NCBI RefSeq assembly: GCF_051486985.1
Contig: NZ_JAHVDV010000029.1
Span: 6,400-70,399 of the forward strand
Direction: 5' to 3'
Source: CBFFRJ01 sp051486985
Lineage (GTDB): Bacteria; Pseudomonadota; Gammaproteobacteria; Enterobacterales; Enterobacteriaceae
DNA length: 64,000 nt
Positions 44,021-53,709 of this stretch are shown in pieces (position 1 is the first letter of the stretch; every line of letters begins with the position of its first letter). A model generated the notes under the pieces. It saw nothing but the letters and a program-made list of their open reading frames with translations. It had not been told where the DNA came from and did not search any database. The position numbers and the translations under genes were made by a program.

Positions 44021-44046
44021 AAGGTCCGCCTTTGAGGAGGCGGACA
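44021..44046. repeat. Dispersed repeat, copy 7 (hairpin form)
   Basis: AAGGTCCGCCTTTGAGGAGG followed by CGGACA; GTCCGCC pairs with GGCGGAC. It lies between two convergent genes. Confidence 0.65.
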
Positions 44047-44083
44047 CCTCACTTACTATGGTGATGCCACGAAAGTTTCGCTA

Positions 44084-45004
44084 CTAAACCTGCCGGTTGG
44101 TATTTTTTGTTGCAAAGAGGGTATCGACCATAAAGTCTATGAACACACGTATTCTGGGCGAAAGGTGCTTACTGGATGGCCAGAGCAACCTGAAAGTGCC
44201 CTGATGATCCATATACTTATCCAGAACAGGTAACAGGTCGCCTGTAACCACTGCCTGACGCACCATGAAGTCAGGCAGGCATGCAATACCCAGACCCGCC
44301 AGGGCAACGTCCAACAATGCTGCCGATGTGTTACATACCATCGTTACCGGTGGGCTTAATACCTGGCTACCGGTGGGGCTGGTGAGTGGCCAGGGTTCAA
44401 GCCTGCCGGTGCTGGGAAATCTGTGATGCAGGCAGGCATGATGGCCCAGGTCAGCGGGAGAGCAGGGCACACCGGACGCGTCAAGATAGCCCGGTGAGGC
44501 CACCAGTTTCAGCTGATAGCTGCCCAGCGTGCGGGACATCAGGCGTGAATCGGTCGGCTCGCCGGTACGCATTACGACATCAAATCCCTCTTCAATCACA
44601 TCTACCATGCGATCGGAAAAATCCACGTCCAGCTCGACAGCCGGATAACGACGCATAAAGGCGGTAATCACCGGCATAACCAGCATGCCAACAAGCGGCA
44701 GGCTGATGCGCAAGCGGCCTCGCGGTGTCAGCCTGGTTTCAGACAGTTCAAGCTCTGCGGCTTCAACTTCGCTCAGAATCCGACGGCATCTTTCCAGAAA
44801 CATTTTGCCCTCAGCAGTCAGCCTTATACTACGGGTGCTGCGGTGAAACAGGCGGACGCCAAGGCGCTCTTCCAGCCGGGAGACACTTTTCCCTACCGTT
44901 GATGAAGAAATGCCAAGATTACGTCCGGCTTCAGAGAAACTCAGCGTTTCTGCTGCCTGGACGAAAAACGATATACCGCTGAGTGATTCCATCAAGGATG
45001 CCAT
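44084..45004 (-). CDS. LysR-family regulator
   Basis: The 306-aa protein has the LysR winged helix (LSFSEAGRNLGISSSTVGKS, LFHRSTRSIRLTAEGKMF) and a substrate domain (LRISLPLVGMLVMPVITAFM). It diverges from an MFS exporter 141 bases away and probably regulates it. It belongs to the CrgA/DsdC-like half of the family by its RGRLRIS boundary; the ligand is unknown. Confidence 0.88.
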   Translation of the reverse strand: MASLMESLSGISFFVQAAETLSFSEAGRNLGISSSTVGKSVSRLEERLGVRLFHRSTRSIRLTAEGKMFLERCRRILSEVEAAELELSETRLTPRGRLRISLPLVGMLVMPVITAFMRRYPAVELDVDFSDRMVDVIEEGFDVVMRTGEPTDSRLMSRTLGSYQLKLVASPGYLDASGVPCSPADLGHHACLHHRFPSTGRLEPWPLTSPTGSQVLSPPVTMVCNTSAALLDVALAGLGIACLPDFMVRQAVVTGDLLPVLDKYMDHQGTFRLLWPSSKHLSPRIRVFIDFMVDTLFATKNTNRQV

Positions 45005-45145
45005 TTAAGAATATTTGTCCGATATGTTTTGAACATTAGCATTATTGTCCTGAATAAGTAACACCGTCATGATGCCTGACAAACTCATTTTGACGATCCA
45101 GCCTGATGAATACCGGGCATCGTCACACAGCAGGGCACAACTATT

Positions 45146-46342
45146 ATGACGGATTCCACTTTCGCTCAACGTCAACATACGCAACAGGCTCGCTTCCCGG
45201 TTGCAGCGCTTCTGGCGCTCGCGCTGGCGGGTTTCATCACCATTCTTACAGAGGCTTTGCCTGCGGGATTACTGCCACAGATTAGTGCTGATATGCATAT
45301 TTCGGGGGCGCTTGCCGGACAGTTCGTTACGCTTTACGCAGTCGGGTCACTGTTAGCTGCCATTCCCCTGATTACCGCCACGCAGGGCGTGCGTCGGCGT
45401 CCATTATTACTGATAGCGCTGGCAGGATTCGTTGTGGCTAATACCGTCACGTCGCTCTCCGTCAACTATGTTATTACGCTGGTGGCGCGGTTTATGGCAG
45501 GCGTATCAGCCGGACTTGTCTGGGCACTGCTGGCGGGCTATGCAGCGCGTATGGTGTCAGACGAAAAGAAAGGACGGGCCATAGCCATAGCGATGGTCGG
45601 TACGCCGCTTGCGCTGTCGCTTGGTGTGCCCGCCGGAACGTTTCTTGGCAGCCTGGTCGGATGGCGCACGTGCTTTGGTATTATGAGCCTGATGGCGCTG
45701 GGGCTGATGGTATGGGTGCGCATCCGTGTGCCTGATTTTTCGGGACTGCCAGCGAGTAAACGCCTGGCGCTGGGGCAGGTCTTCACGCTTGCAGGCGTTC
45801 GCGCGGTGTTGTTAGTGGTGCTGACTTTCGTGCTGGCACACAACATCTTCTATACCTACATCGCGCCGTTTCTGGCATCCGCGAACATGGCCGAACGAAC
45901 GGACCTGATATTACTGATATTTGGTGTTGCATCTTTGCTGGGTATCTGGGTTATTGGCGTACTGGTTGACAGATATCTGCGTATGCTGACGCTGATGAGT
46001 ACGGCACTGTTCGCTCTGTCTGCATTTGTGCTGGGAATGATGAGTGATATTCCGGCTGCGGTTTACATGGCGGTTGCCGCCTGGGGCTTATCTTTTGGTG
46101 GCGCTGCAACATTATTCCAGACCGCCATTGCCAGAGCTGCTGGCAACGCAGCCGATGTGGCACAGTCTATGCTGGTCACGGCCTGGAATCTGGCAATAGC
46201 AGGTGGCGGTATTATCGGCGGCCTGTTGCTGGATTTAGCAGGGGCTGGCGCTTTCGCACCTGCAATTATCATCTTGTTGCTATTAGCGATGGCAGTTGTA
46301 TGGACAGCAAAGCAGCATGGATTCCCCGCGAAATCAGCGTAA
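45146..46342 (+). CDS. MFS transporter, DHA1 type (AraJ/YdhP-like)
   Basis: The 398-aa, 12-helix carrier has the DHA1 features ALAGFITILTEALPAGLLPQ in helix 1, VTLYAVGSLLAAIPLITATQ near motif A, and GTPLALSLGVPAGTFLGSLV for the antiporter motif. Relatives export sugars, purine nucleosides or drugs. It stands alone opposite a LysR gene. Substrate unknown. Confidence 0.88.
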   Translation: MTDSTFAQRQHTQQARFPVAALLALALAGFITILTEALPAGLLPQISADMHISGALAGQFVTLYAVGSLLAAIPLITATQGVRRRPLLLIALAGFVVANTVTSLSVNYVITLVARFMAGVSAGLVWALLAGYAARMVSDEKKGRAIAIAMVGTPLALSLGVPAGTFLGSLVGWRTCFGIMSLMALGLMVWVRIRVPDFSGLPASKRLALGQVFTLAGVRAVLLVVLTFVLAHNIFYTYIAPFLASANMAERTDLILLIFGVASLLGIWVIGVLVDRYLRMLTLMSTALFALSAFVLGMMSDIPAAVYMAVAAWGLSFGGAATLFQTAIARAAGNAADVAQSMLVTAWNLAIAGGGIIGGLLLDLAGAGAFAPAIIILLLLAMAVVWTAKQHGFPAKSA

Positions 46343-46431
46343 CATTCTATAAAGCCCGCTCAGGCTCTTTGCTGCCCTTTAACCAGACCGTGAAAATATT
46401 TACTTCGGCGTGCTGACGGAAAGCGATTAAG

Positions 46432-46505
46432 ACGTCCGCTCCTGGCGCAGAGCGACGTTGAAGCACGGTAACAGGGTCGGTTGTGAGCAAGGCGCGGGCG
46501 TCGGG
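46432..46505. repeat. Dispersed repeat, copy 8 (long form, degenerate)
   Basis: GACGTCCGCTCCTGGCGCAG at the left and GGGTCGGTTGTGAGCAAGGC with GCGGGCGTCGG at the right keep the two-half layout seen at 27706 and 29071. Confidence 0.55.
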
Positions 46506-46575
46506 TGTCAACGTTCATCCGTGAAAACCCATCCCTGATGCGTTATGAGCCAAAAAGACAAACAATCAGGTGTTT

Positions 46576-47034
46576 ATGAAAAATTTATTGCTAACTATTA
46601 TTTTGATGATTTTAGTTCCGTCAGCTTACAGTACTGAACAAGTAGAGATTATTGCTGGGCCGGAAATCGATAATTGTTGGCGTAGTAATGCTGACCGAGG
46701 GACAGCGTCAGAATGCTTACGCACCCTTAGTGATAAAAGCAATAATGATATAGACGAATGAATTTCTGAGACTGTCAGGAAGATAAAAGAGAACAATAGT
46801 GGTCCCGTTTACAACGCTCATGATACTCAACAGACCATAGGTGATGTTTTCAGTAACCTTTTCCTTGAGTCGCAAAATTCCTGGAAAGAGTATCGAAAAA
46901 ATCTCTGTTCAGGCGTTGGATCGCAAATCGGGCAAGATGCTTACGACTATTGGCCCTATATCTATCAGTGCCAAATCAATCTTAATAAAAGGCATGCTGA
47001 AGAGATAAAAATGATTCATGCAGGCGAAAAGTGA
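46576..47034 (+). pseudogene. LprI-like exported protein interrupted by one in-frame TGA
   Basis: The ATG at 46576 after AATCAGG starts a signal peptide (MKNLLLTIILMILVPSAYST). The frame continues CWRSNADRGTASECLRTLSD, meets TGA at 46759-46761, then stays open in the same frame for 90 codons to TGA at 47034. The second part, SQNSWKEYRKNLCSGVGSQI and YIYQCQINLNKRHAEEIKMI, has the W-x-x-YR-x-x-x-C and C-x-x-x-L spacing of LprI/DUF1311 lysozyme-inhibitor-like domains. A single base change (for example TGG to TGA) would explain the break. Confidence 0.65.
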
Positions 47035-47210
47035 TCGAATTCATAAAGTCATTTCGATTACATGCTGACTGAAATTCTATACTAAGCAAACCAACAAATT
47101 CATTTAATAAGAAGATGTTGTCGTAATAGGGTGCACCTGCTTCTCATCGAAAAGAGGTTAAAGTGAGCAACGTTCGTTTTAGGCACCGCGCCTCCTGGAA
47201 GCACAATAAT

Positions 47211-47264
47211 AAGGTCCGCTTTGAGCGATGAGTGAACTATTCCGCTTGCGCTCACTCATCGCTC
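47211..47264. repeat. Dispersed repeat, copy 9, with a 13-bp inverted repeat
   Basis: AAGGTCCGCTTTGAGCGATG carries the repeat core. GAGCGATGAGTGA (47223-47235) and TCACTCATCGCTC (47252-47264) form perfect 13-bp arms just after the DUF2268 stop. Sequence from about 47170 may be the left half of a long copy. Confidence 0.6.
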
Positions 47265-47278
47265 TGGATAACTGTACT

Positions 47279-47914
47279 TCAAACAAAGGTCTTTAACTCC
47301 TCAGCATTCATGTCCGCCAGCATTGAAGCCTTTAAATGTGGGTAGTATGTAAGATATCTGCAAATCAGATTAAACCCTGCGGTATATCCCAGCCACCGTG
47401 GCAGCTTCCCGGTTCCGAAAAACCAGGCATTATGGTCGTAATCCGTGCGATGCCAGTTTTCAAGCAATAGTGGACGACAGGACGGGAGAATATCTGATGT
47501 GAGGCTTTCCCAGGGCTCAGGTTCACCGCCAAAAAGCTCAAGCGAAAAATGCCCGGCAAGCCCCTCAGAGACTATTACCTCTCCCAACGATGAGCCGTAG
47601 CCCGGTCCTGCCCACCTCGCAGCATGATGCAGTTCATGAGCAAACATTCTTTCAACTGAGTGCGCTTCATTTTTGCAGAATAGCGGATTTTCAGGATCTA
47701 CAGTGATATAGACGAGGCCAGCTTCAGGACAATAACCAAGATGTCCCTTTTCCGGGATAACAAATGTCCCGGCTTTAACTACAACATCCAGTGAAGGCAC
47801 TGGCATCAATCTTTTGGCTTGTTCGTAGGTATGAATCAGGCTGCTTTGAAGCCATTCACAGTGCGCGGTGAGTTTCTTCTGAGCATTTAGCATATGGAGG
47901 GTCATTTGAGACAT
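47279..47914 (-). CDS. DUF2268-type putative zinc-dependent protease
   Basis: The zinc motif is complete: HELHHAARWAGPGYGSSLGE gives H-E-x-x-H with a downstream Glu in VIVSEGLAGHFSLELFG, as in gluzincin-like DUF2268 proteins. From the ATG at 47914 (MSQMTLHMLNAQKKLTAHCE) it is 211 aa; the frame stays open to 47992, but those residues look non-coding. No signal peptide, so it is probably cytoplasmic. Biological target unknown. Confidence 0.75.
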   Translation of the reverse strand: MSQMTLHMLNAQKKLTAHCEWLQSSLIHTYEQAKRLMPVPSLDVVVKAGTFVIPEKGHLGYCPEAGLVYITVDPENPLFCKNEAHSVERMFAHELHHAARWAGPGYGSSLGEVIVSEGLAGHFSLELFGGEPEPWESLTSDILPSCRPLLLENWHRTDYDHNAWFFGTGKLPRWLGYTAGFNLICRYLTYYPHLKASMLADMNAEELKTFV

Positions 47915-47992
47915 CGCGGCACGCCTTAAAGCAATAGTCGGTATCTCTATGTTAACAGAGATAAAGTGAACCTCATGCTGTTGCCACACCAT

Positions 47993-48837
47993 CTTGTACA
48001 GGCACCGGCAGCATCACCGACCGTGTTTATCAAAATAATTGTGTGGTTATACCGCCCGTTATCATCTTTCACTCTGCACAGTGTACAGAATGGCCATGCA
48101 TGTACGAGACGGCCAGGCCCTTCTGGAGACTTTAAACATACGGTGCTGTTGGTAACGGTCTCGATTTTAGTGAAATTGACTATGATGAAGTCGAGGAGGA
48201 TATGACTACCTATTATATTCTTTTCGGTATAGATACCAAAAATCAAAATTATGATGTCAAAGTTCACACTGGTTACTACTGGAAGAACAGGGGTTTATCA
48301 AAAATAAAATTAAAAATAGGCTATTTTCTTGGCGGTGACCAGTATGTATTAATTATGATGATAAAAAGCATTTTCCTAATGCCAGATTTAATGGAGAGGG
48401 TTACTTTTATTGAGTAAATATTAATTTTTCAAGCTTTTTTAGGAGATAAATGAAGCAATGATTTCGCCACCAATGTTTATTATGCATGATGTGTAAATTG
48501 CTACTGTTAAATATTTTATAGAAAAATAAGTACGTAATTATGGCTACGGATAAGTCAGCGTGATCTGTATTGGCCATTGATTACAGCATTCTAATACGGG
48601 CTGGGGACAAAAGGGGCAGAACGCAGGAATAACCGGGCAGGGAGGAGTGCCTCGCCATGATGATGCTAATCAGGTTGTCACCGGCTACGCTGTTAACCGG
48701 CGTTACCCCTGCGGAGGCTGCCTTAGAGAACAACGATGTCGCGTCGCTTCCGCATAAGGTTCGGCAGCCTCCATACGGGCGTCGCCGCGAAGACAGTAAA
48801 AGATGAGGACATGCGATAACGAGACCTTAGGGTAAAT
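47993..48837. other. Accessory spacer with decayed ORFs
   Basis: Contains a plus-strand relic at about 48141-48417 and a short frame at 48657-48806 (TLLTGVTPAEAALENNDVAS). Low GC in the first part, higher in the second. Nothing intact. Confidence 0.4.
48141..48413 (+). pseudogene. Frameshifted remnant of an unknown acidic protein
   Basis: One frame gives YGAVGNGLDFSEIDYDEVEE, DMTTYYILFGIDTKNQNYDV and TGYYWKNRGLSKIKLKIGYF; after a shift near 48350 the next gives NYDDKKHFPNARFNGEGYFY and TGA. The internal ATG at 48202 follows GAGGAGG, so translation may still start there. The size and low GC recall immunity proteins of toxin loci, but the family is not recognised. Confidence 0.4.
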
Positions 48838-49098
48838 CTACAAGGGATCATCTCTGATGTGTTTCAGGTAGAGATGACCAGATTCTGATACACGGTAGTA
48901 ATGCATTCCCGATGGGTTTCCGCTCGGGATGATATCTACCAGACCGGCTTTAGAAAGATTATCGACAAACCTCGCTACGTTACCAGTGCCCTCCATTTTT
49001 TTGCTCGTCATTGCCCGATCAAGATTGTACCAGGTCCAGTTTATGGACTCTCTGGAGGCCAGAAGTTTCAGGATATTCAGTTCTGTTTTATTTAGCAT
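48838..49098 (-). CDS. Small winged-helix protein
   Basis: The 86-aa product has a MarR/ArsR-like winged-helix pattern: KTELNILKLLASRESINWTW, GTGNVARFVDNLSKAGLVDI and the wing SGMHYYRVSESGHLYLKHI. Such single-domain proteins often act as repressors of a neighbouring gene or as phage/plasmid regulators. No clear partner is adjacent. Ribosome site GTACACCACT is poor. Confidence 0.55.
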   Translation of the reverse strand: MLNKTELNILKLLASRESINWTWYNLDRAMTSKKMEGTGNVARFVDNLSKAGLVDIIPSGNPSGMHYYRVSESGHLYLKHIRDDPL

Positions 49099-49521
49099 AG
49101 TGGTGTATCCGGGTGACTGAGAACATTGACCTCACCATTAAAGGGGTAGTCTTCAATCGTAGCGGTGTGGGTACTATTTCACAACTCATGGGCCTCGAAG
49201 TATCTACAAGCGCGCCTGTTTCCCATCCTGAATGACAATAACGCTGGCAATGATGCCATTCCTGAGTGTAATTGCTTACACCTACTTGTTGATAGGGAAT
49301 TTTCTCCTGTTAATCCTGAGTTTATTGACAAGCCTTCACAAACCATAACTTATGTTTCCAACCGTTGCACTTCCTTCATGGAAAGTGGGGACGTTCTTTT
49401 AATAATCACTATGCATTCAATCACTAAAAAATATTTAACCTACCAAAGGTAGATTGTTTAGGAAATATGCATTACCTTTCCTACTAGTAGTAGCTTGTCA
49501 CATAAAAGAGGAAACACGCAT
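49099..49521. other. Spacer without a recognised gene
   Basis: A plus-strand frame at 49165-49452 is open but has no ribosome site and no recognised sequence. The right end carries AAGAGGAAA, the ribosome site of the next gene. Confidence 0.4.
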
Positions 49522-50529
49522 ATGTCATTTAATCCTGTACTTTTATTGGGTGGCTCAGGTTCGATTGGTCATCAGGCTACCCGGGCACTACGTGCGATTT
49601 ATCCTGATATTCCCTTCCTGATAGGCGGTCGGGATATTGGCAAAGCGCAGCGTGCAGCGGCAGAAATTGGCAACGCGCAAGCTGTCGTGCCCGATATGAA
49701 CGCTGCAGACCTGGGGTTGGGAGAGAAACACGTCAGTGCGGTGGTCGTTCTCTATAAAGATCATTCACTCGGCGGATTGCGCTTCGCCCAGGCGCGGAGA
49801 ATACCTCATCTGAGTATCTCATCAGGCGTCTTCGAAATTGCCCCTGAGATAGCAAGCTTCATGCATGCACCGGCTGCTTCTGCGGTGGTGCTGGGTTATG
49901 AATGGCTGGTAGGCGCCACAACGGTTCCCGCGCTCCATCTGGCGAAATCCTTCTCGCTGGTGGAAGAAATTCGTATTGGTGCGCTGGTCGATGAGCAGGA
50001 TACCGGTGGCCCGGCGGTCGCCGAAGATTTCAGGTATCTGAACCACCTGATGCCTGCCGCGCTTTCGCGCCGTGATGGGAACTGGATATGGCGTGAAGGT
50101 GATGACGCAAACGCGGTTTTCCCGCAGCTTGACGGCAACAAAATTAATGCTTCCGGCTTTTCTTCAATCGACGTAGCCGGACTGGCAGCCGCGACAGGAG
50201 CGCGCAGCGTACAGTTCGACCTGGGGCAGGGGGTGAGTTCAAGTCGACGCAAAGGTGGACCATTATCAACGGAAATCATTATTGATATATCTGGCCTTGA
50301 TCACCGTGGGCAGGCGTTTCGAAGCAGACATGCGGTCGTGCATCCTGGCGGTGCTGCTCCCCTGACCGGAATGGGAATAGCACTGCTTCTTGAGCGACTG
50401 ATAGGGCTGGATGGGAAACCACCGATCGCGCCTGGCCTGTATTTTCCTTATCAGATTCTCGATGCGTCGCACTACCTGGCACGCCTTTCACAGGAAGGCG
50501 GTGAGGTGGTGCAACTCTCCCTTTCATAA
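49522..50529 (+). CDS. NAD(P)-binding protein, saccharopine dehydrogenase-like
   Basis: The ATG at 49522 follows AAGAGGAAA and gives 335 aa. The Rossmann loop VLLLGGSGSIGHQATRALRA and the cofactor-specificity segment PFLIGGRDIGKAQRAAAEIG are intact. The C-terminal half resembles uncharacterised saccharopine-dehydrogenase-like reductases (HAVVHPGGAAPLTGMGIALL). Substrate unknown. A headless LysR gene lies convergent to it and may once have been its regulator. Confidence 0.8.
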   Translation: MSFNPVLLLGGSGSIGHQATRALRAIYPDIPFLIGGRDIGKAQRAAAEIGNAQAVVPDMNAADLGLGEKHVSAVVVLYKDHSLGGLRFAQARRIPHLSISSGVFEIAPEIASFMHAPAASAVVLGYEWLVGATTVPALHLAKSFSLVEEIRIGALVDEQDTGGPAVAEDFRYLNHLMPAALSRRDGNWIWREGDDANAVFPQLDGNKINASGFSSIDVAGLAAATGARSVQFDLGQGVSSSRRKGGPLSTEIIIDISGLDHRGQAFRSRHAVVHPGGAAPLTGMGIALLLERLIGLDGKPPIAPGLYFPYQILDASHYLARLSQEGGEVVQLSLS

Positions 50530-50895
50530 ACATTGCCTGGCAACCCCCGGCGAGGCAGCCGTCAGCCCGCCGGTACTGGCCTGCAAAGAATGAAGTGCGT
50601 CTGAAAAACTCCCGACATCTGGCGCTCTCAGAGGGCACCGAAATTCAGCGTGATGCGTTTTTTGCTCACTGGCTTTACGGTAAATTTCATAAATAAAAGA
50701 ACAACCAGATTATATTTCCAGTCACACCCAGGAAACTCAGGCAATCTTATGTATGGTGTCACTGCTATTTTTTGGTGTCGTCCAGAAAAGCAGAGTATAA
50801 ACAGTCTCTTTACACAACATAGGGCAGTTCGAAGTTAAAAATCCTTTCCGACACCGCTGATGCTCTGAACGGCCCCTCCTTTAACAACCATAAAG
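50530..50895. other. Spacer without a recognised gene
   Basis: Between convergent genes. No clear terminator, repeat or gene was found. Confidence 0.4.
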
Positions 50896-51552
50896 TTATA
50901 CGTTCAGCTGAGCGGCTACGTCTAAAGCCAGCTTAGTAAATGCCCGGGCCGCAAAGCTCTCGTAAGCAAGCCTTCGTCGTAAAAGAACCGCTGTACGCGT
51001 CAGGCGCTCGGGTTCAAGCGCGATCGCCACCAGATTTTCCTGAGCCAGGGCGGTTCTTGCGGGCAACAGCATGGATAATGATGTCCTGCGGACAATTTCT
51101 ACTACCGCCCCAAGAGCGTTAACCTCCATCTTTACCTTAGGATAAATGCGGTGTTTACGGCAGTAGCTGTCAATCTGTTCGCGGGTCGCAAATTCCCTGC
51201 TGAGTAATACGAGGGATTCGGTGTGCAGAGCCTGCAGCCCGACAGATTTTGTCCTCGCCAGTGGGTGAGCGGTATTGACGACCAGAGCAAGCGCTTCGTC
51301 CAGCAACGGTATCGCTTCGATGTCAGGGGAGTGTACTTCTTCGAATGCTATCCCCACGTCCAGCTCTCCCTCCTGCAGCAGCGCTTCGATGCTTTCCTGT
51401 GAAATTTCCCTCACGTCAAGGGTGATTTCTGGATAGCTAAGGTGAAATGCACCGACCCCGGCGCGATTGAAATGCCTCAAGCATCTTGCGGTGACGCTGC
51501 GGAAAGTTTTTAAGATGCCAGTAAAAAAATCCTTCGCTGAGAAAGGGCGCAA
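50896..51552 (-). pseudogene. LysR-family regulator lacking its DNA-binding domain
   Basis: Residues from about 33 onward match the effector domain of CynR-like LysR proteins (LDVREISQESIEALLQEGEL, VGIAFEEVHSPDIEAIPLLD, LSMLLPARTALAQENLVAIA). The first 30 codons (MRPFSAKDFFTGILKTFRSV) do not resemble the family, and no helix-turn-helix is encoded upstream. It cannot bind DNA as a normal LysR and is a 5'-truncated remnant. Confidence 0.75.
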
Positions 51553-52227
51553 GTATTTTTACTGCAGTAACGGCAGGCCTGTTTCAGGCATTTCACTGAG
51601 CTCGTTAAAAGGCGCTATCGTCTCCTGCGGCATTACCCTATAGCCGATACGCATAGCAGGCATAATCAGTTCTACTGAGCGTAACGCTATGAATCACGGG
51701 GTCATCACCAGTTAAGGGCGTCAGCATCAAGGCGCTCGTCGTGATGGCCACACTGCCGGATGATTATCGCTGAGGATATGCTCGGCCATTACGTGCAGTC
51801 GCGTTCTGCAGCTCCCCCCTTCCGTCATTGCTGCTGTATCAAGCCGTTCATCTATATTGATTATGGCCGTGGTCAATCGCATACGAGGTCTCGCAAAGTT
51901 AACCACCCGGCACCCATCCGCCTTATGACTATCAGGAGAACAACATGCCAAAAGTAAAGCCTGGAAAGGGCCTCTGGTCGTATCGGCAGTAGTCGCTATG
52001 CTTAGTACTCAAGGTGTGCAAACCTGAATTTACATTCTGCTGATAAAGTAAAACGTGTACTGGCTGCAAAAATCCTTGTGGGATTGCAAGGTACGACTCA
52101 GCGCTCCAGGGAAAGCCTGTAAAAAGACGTACGCGTGTAAAGGCGTTGATTAAAGAGATTGATGCTGGTTTACACCCCAATAAAGCTTAAAGAATTAAAA
52201 AACCTTTATTCATTCGGGAGATAACGC
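51553..52227. other. Spacer with short relic frames
   Basis: On the minus strand before the LysR remnant a short frame reads MRIGYRVMPQETIAPFNELS, possibly the tail of a lost gene. Around 52035-52110 a plus-strand frame reads NLNSADKVKRVLAAKILVGL before a stop. Neither can be assigned. Confidence 0.35.
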
Positions 52228-52701
52228 ATGAAAATAACCAGTTTTGTTTATTCCGCCTTGATTGGTATTGTCGCCAGTTGCCGTTCCATGACGCCGATGG
52301 CGGCCATCGCTGCAGCACGCATTGCCAGGCGCGACACAACAGGCCGTCTTTTGCTGCTGGACCGTCCGTTATTCAAATACGGCGCGTTAGCGATGGGTAT
52401 AGGTGAGCTATTTGGTGACAAGATGAAGTCAGCGCCAGACCGCACCGTATTTTTGGGCTTGTCAGCACGCGTGGCCAGTGCAGGGATTGCGGGGGCCGCG
52501 TTGGCACCTGGCGGAAAAGAAAAAACCGGTGCAGCGATAGCTGTCTCTGCCGCTGTACCACTCGCATATGCAACGCTTGCGGCACGCAAAAAAGCCATAG
52601 CAGGGATAGGGCAAACCAGGAGTGGCCTGATTGAAGATACGCTCATTGTTGCTATCGGAGCAGCAGTGGTCTTCTTCGCAACGCGCCCAAAAAGGTTTTA
52701 A
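52228..52701 (+). CDS. DUF4126 family membrane protein
   Basis: The 157-aa protein has about four small-residue-rich membrane segments (FVYSALIGIVASCRSMTPMA, VASAGIAGAALAPGG, TGAAIAVSAAVPLAYATLAA, LIVAIGAAVVFFATRP) and the conserved polar stretch MGIGELFGDKMKSAPDR, the hallmark of DUF4126. Function unknown. GGGAG lies 8 bases before the ATG. No operon partner. Confidence 0.8.
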   Translation: MKITSFVYSALIGIVASCRSMTPMAAIAAARIARRDTTGRLLLLDRPLFKYGALAMGIGELFGDKMKSAPDRTVFLGLSARVASAGIAGAALAPGGKEKTGAAIAVSAAVPLAYATLAARKKAIAGIGQTRSGLIEDTLIVAIGAAVVFFATRPKRF

Positions 52702-53184
52702 ACACGCTCAGTCCTCAAAGGATGATGGCGCCAGGTAATCATAAAGGAACAAATGATTGCTTTGGGCTCGAAGCGGACCAGCTAACTCAGTCGTGGTCCG
52801 CTATGCGCCAGAAGCGGACATTACTAACATCAGGTTAAGTTGATGCGCGAAGAGCAGAGTATCATTTTTACTGGCAGCACTCGGCTGCCAGTATGTTTTT
52901 AACCAGATAACCTAAGGTTATTACCTTAACTCTGGCGGCTGAGAGCAAGCGGAAAGGATAAGCCTGCGCATCCTGCTTATAAAGGGGCAGTCTTTACAAA
53001 CGAGAAATACGCCAGGTTAAGCCAGTTTTTTGCGCGGGCATAATGGGCTGCTCATCAACATTAGGCCGTCATTGCAATCTATTGACACTCTTTTTGCTTT
53101 ATCATTATTTTTCATCATAGCTGGCGTGAAAATTTCAAGCTTACCGGTTATTTGATAGCGTTATTTTCCTCATAAAAGCCTGCG
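52702..53184. other. Spacer with one repeat copy
   Basis: No gene recognised. Contains dispersed-repeat copy 10 at 52766-52823. Confidence 0.4.
52766..52823. repeat. Dispersed repeat, copy 10 (long form, inverted)
   Basis: GGCTCGAAGCGGACCAGCTA then GTCCGCTATGCGCCAGAAGC with GGACATT: the reverse complement of the half containing GTCCGCTTCTGGC lies at the right end. Confidence 0.7.
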
Positions 53185-53457
53185 GGTCAGTATGCCGACT
53201 GTGATACAGGTTTGCACTACACATTGTTGCGCTATTACAACCCGCAGGCGGGACGTTTAATTGTCCAGGAGCCGCCAGATTTGGCTGGCGGATGAAATCT
53301 GTATCAGTAAGCGTCTTCTCCACCAGGGCGGAGTGATGCGTGTAGCCTGACACTTACAATGCTTGAGAAAATGGTCAGGGAAGCGCGCAGCTTGCTTGAG
53401 GAATATGCCCAGGGACCTAAAACCGCCGCTATAAGTGTTGACAGGAGCGGGAGCTAA
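53185..53457 (+). pseudogene. Rhs-core C-terminal relic
   Basis: In one frame the sequence reads GQYADCDTGLHYTLLRYYNP, QAGRLIVQEPPDLAGG, stop, NLYQ, stop. That is the end of the Rhs YD-repeat core (GLHYNxxRYYxPxxGRFxxxDPxGLAGGxNLYQYA) with the proline-aspartate cleavage site mutated. The frame goes on to SLTLTMLEKMVREARSLLEE before TAA at 53457, possibly the start of a variable toxin tip. Everything upstream of the core end is gone. It identifies the next genes as Rhs-tip cargo. Confidence 0.75.
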
Positions 53458-53561
53458 CATCTTGCATGCAGCGAGCGTGTTGTTCCTTCAGTACAGCGTG
53501 TATGGGCAAAAGAAATAATGTGAATACTATCAGCGGTGACGGACATGCCGAGGAAACTATA

Positions 53562-53708
53562 ATGAATAATCTTTGCAAGATTAAGCATATCGACGCATCA
53601 GGGCGGGTCTGCCTTGATAGCGAGGGAATCATGCATGAAAATGGCACGACGACAGATATGCCAAAATCAGGAAAACACAGCCGTAACAGGCTTATAGGGA
53701 GTCCTTAA
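53562..53708 (+). CDS. Unknown 48-aa open frame before the DUF416-like gene
   Basis: From the ATG at 53562 it reads MNNLCKIKHIDASGRVCLDS and ends at 53708, one base before the next start. GAGGAAACTATA precedes it. It may be the last piece of an Rhs toxin tip or a short cargo gene. No family recognised. Confidence 0.35.
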   Translation: MNNLCKIKHIDASGRVCLDSEGIMHENGTTTDMPKSGKHSRNRLIGSP

Positions 53709-53709
53709 A

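Noticed and set aside
48657..48806. Frame with AALENND as a CdiA pre-toxin VENN relic
   Set aside because: Only a four-residue resemblance (LENN), no surrounding FHA-type or pre-toxin sequence; could be chance.
49165..49452. 95-aa plus-strand open frame before the saccharopine-type gene
   Set aside because: No ribosome site and no recognisable domain; probably non-coding.
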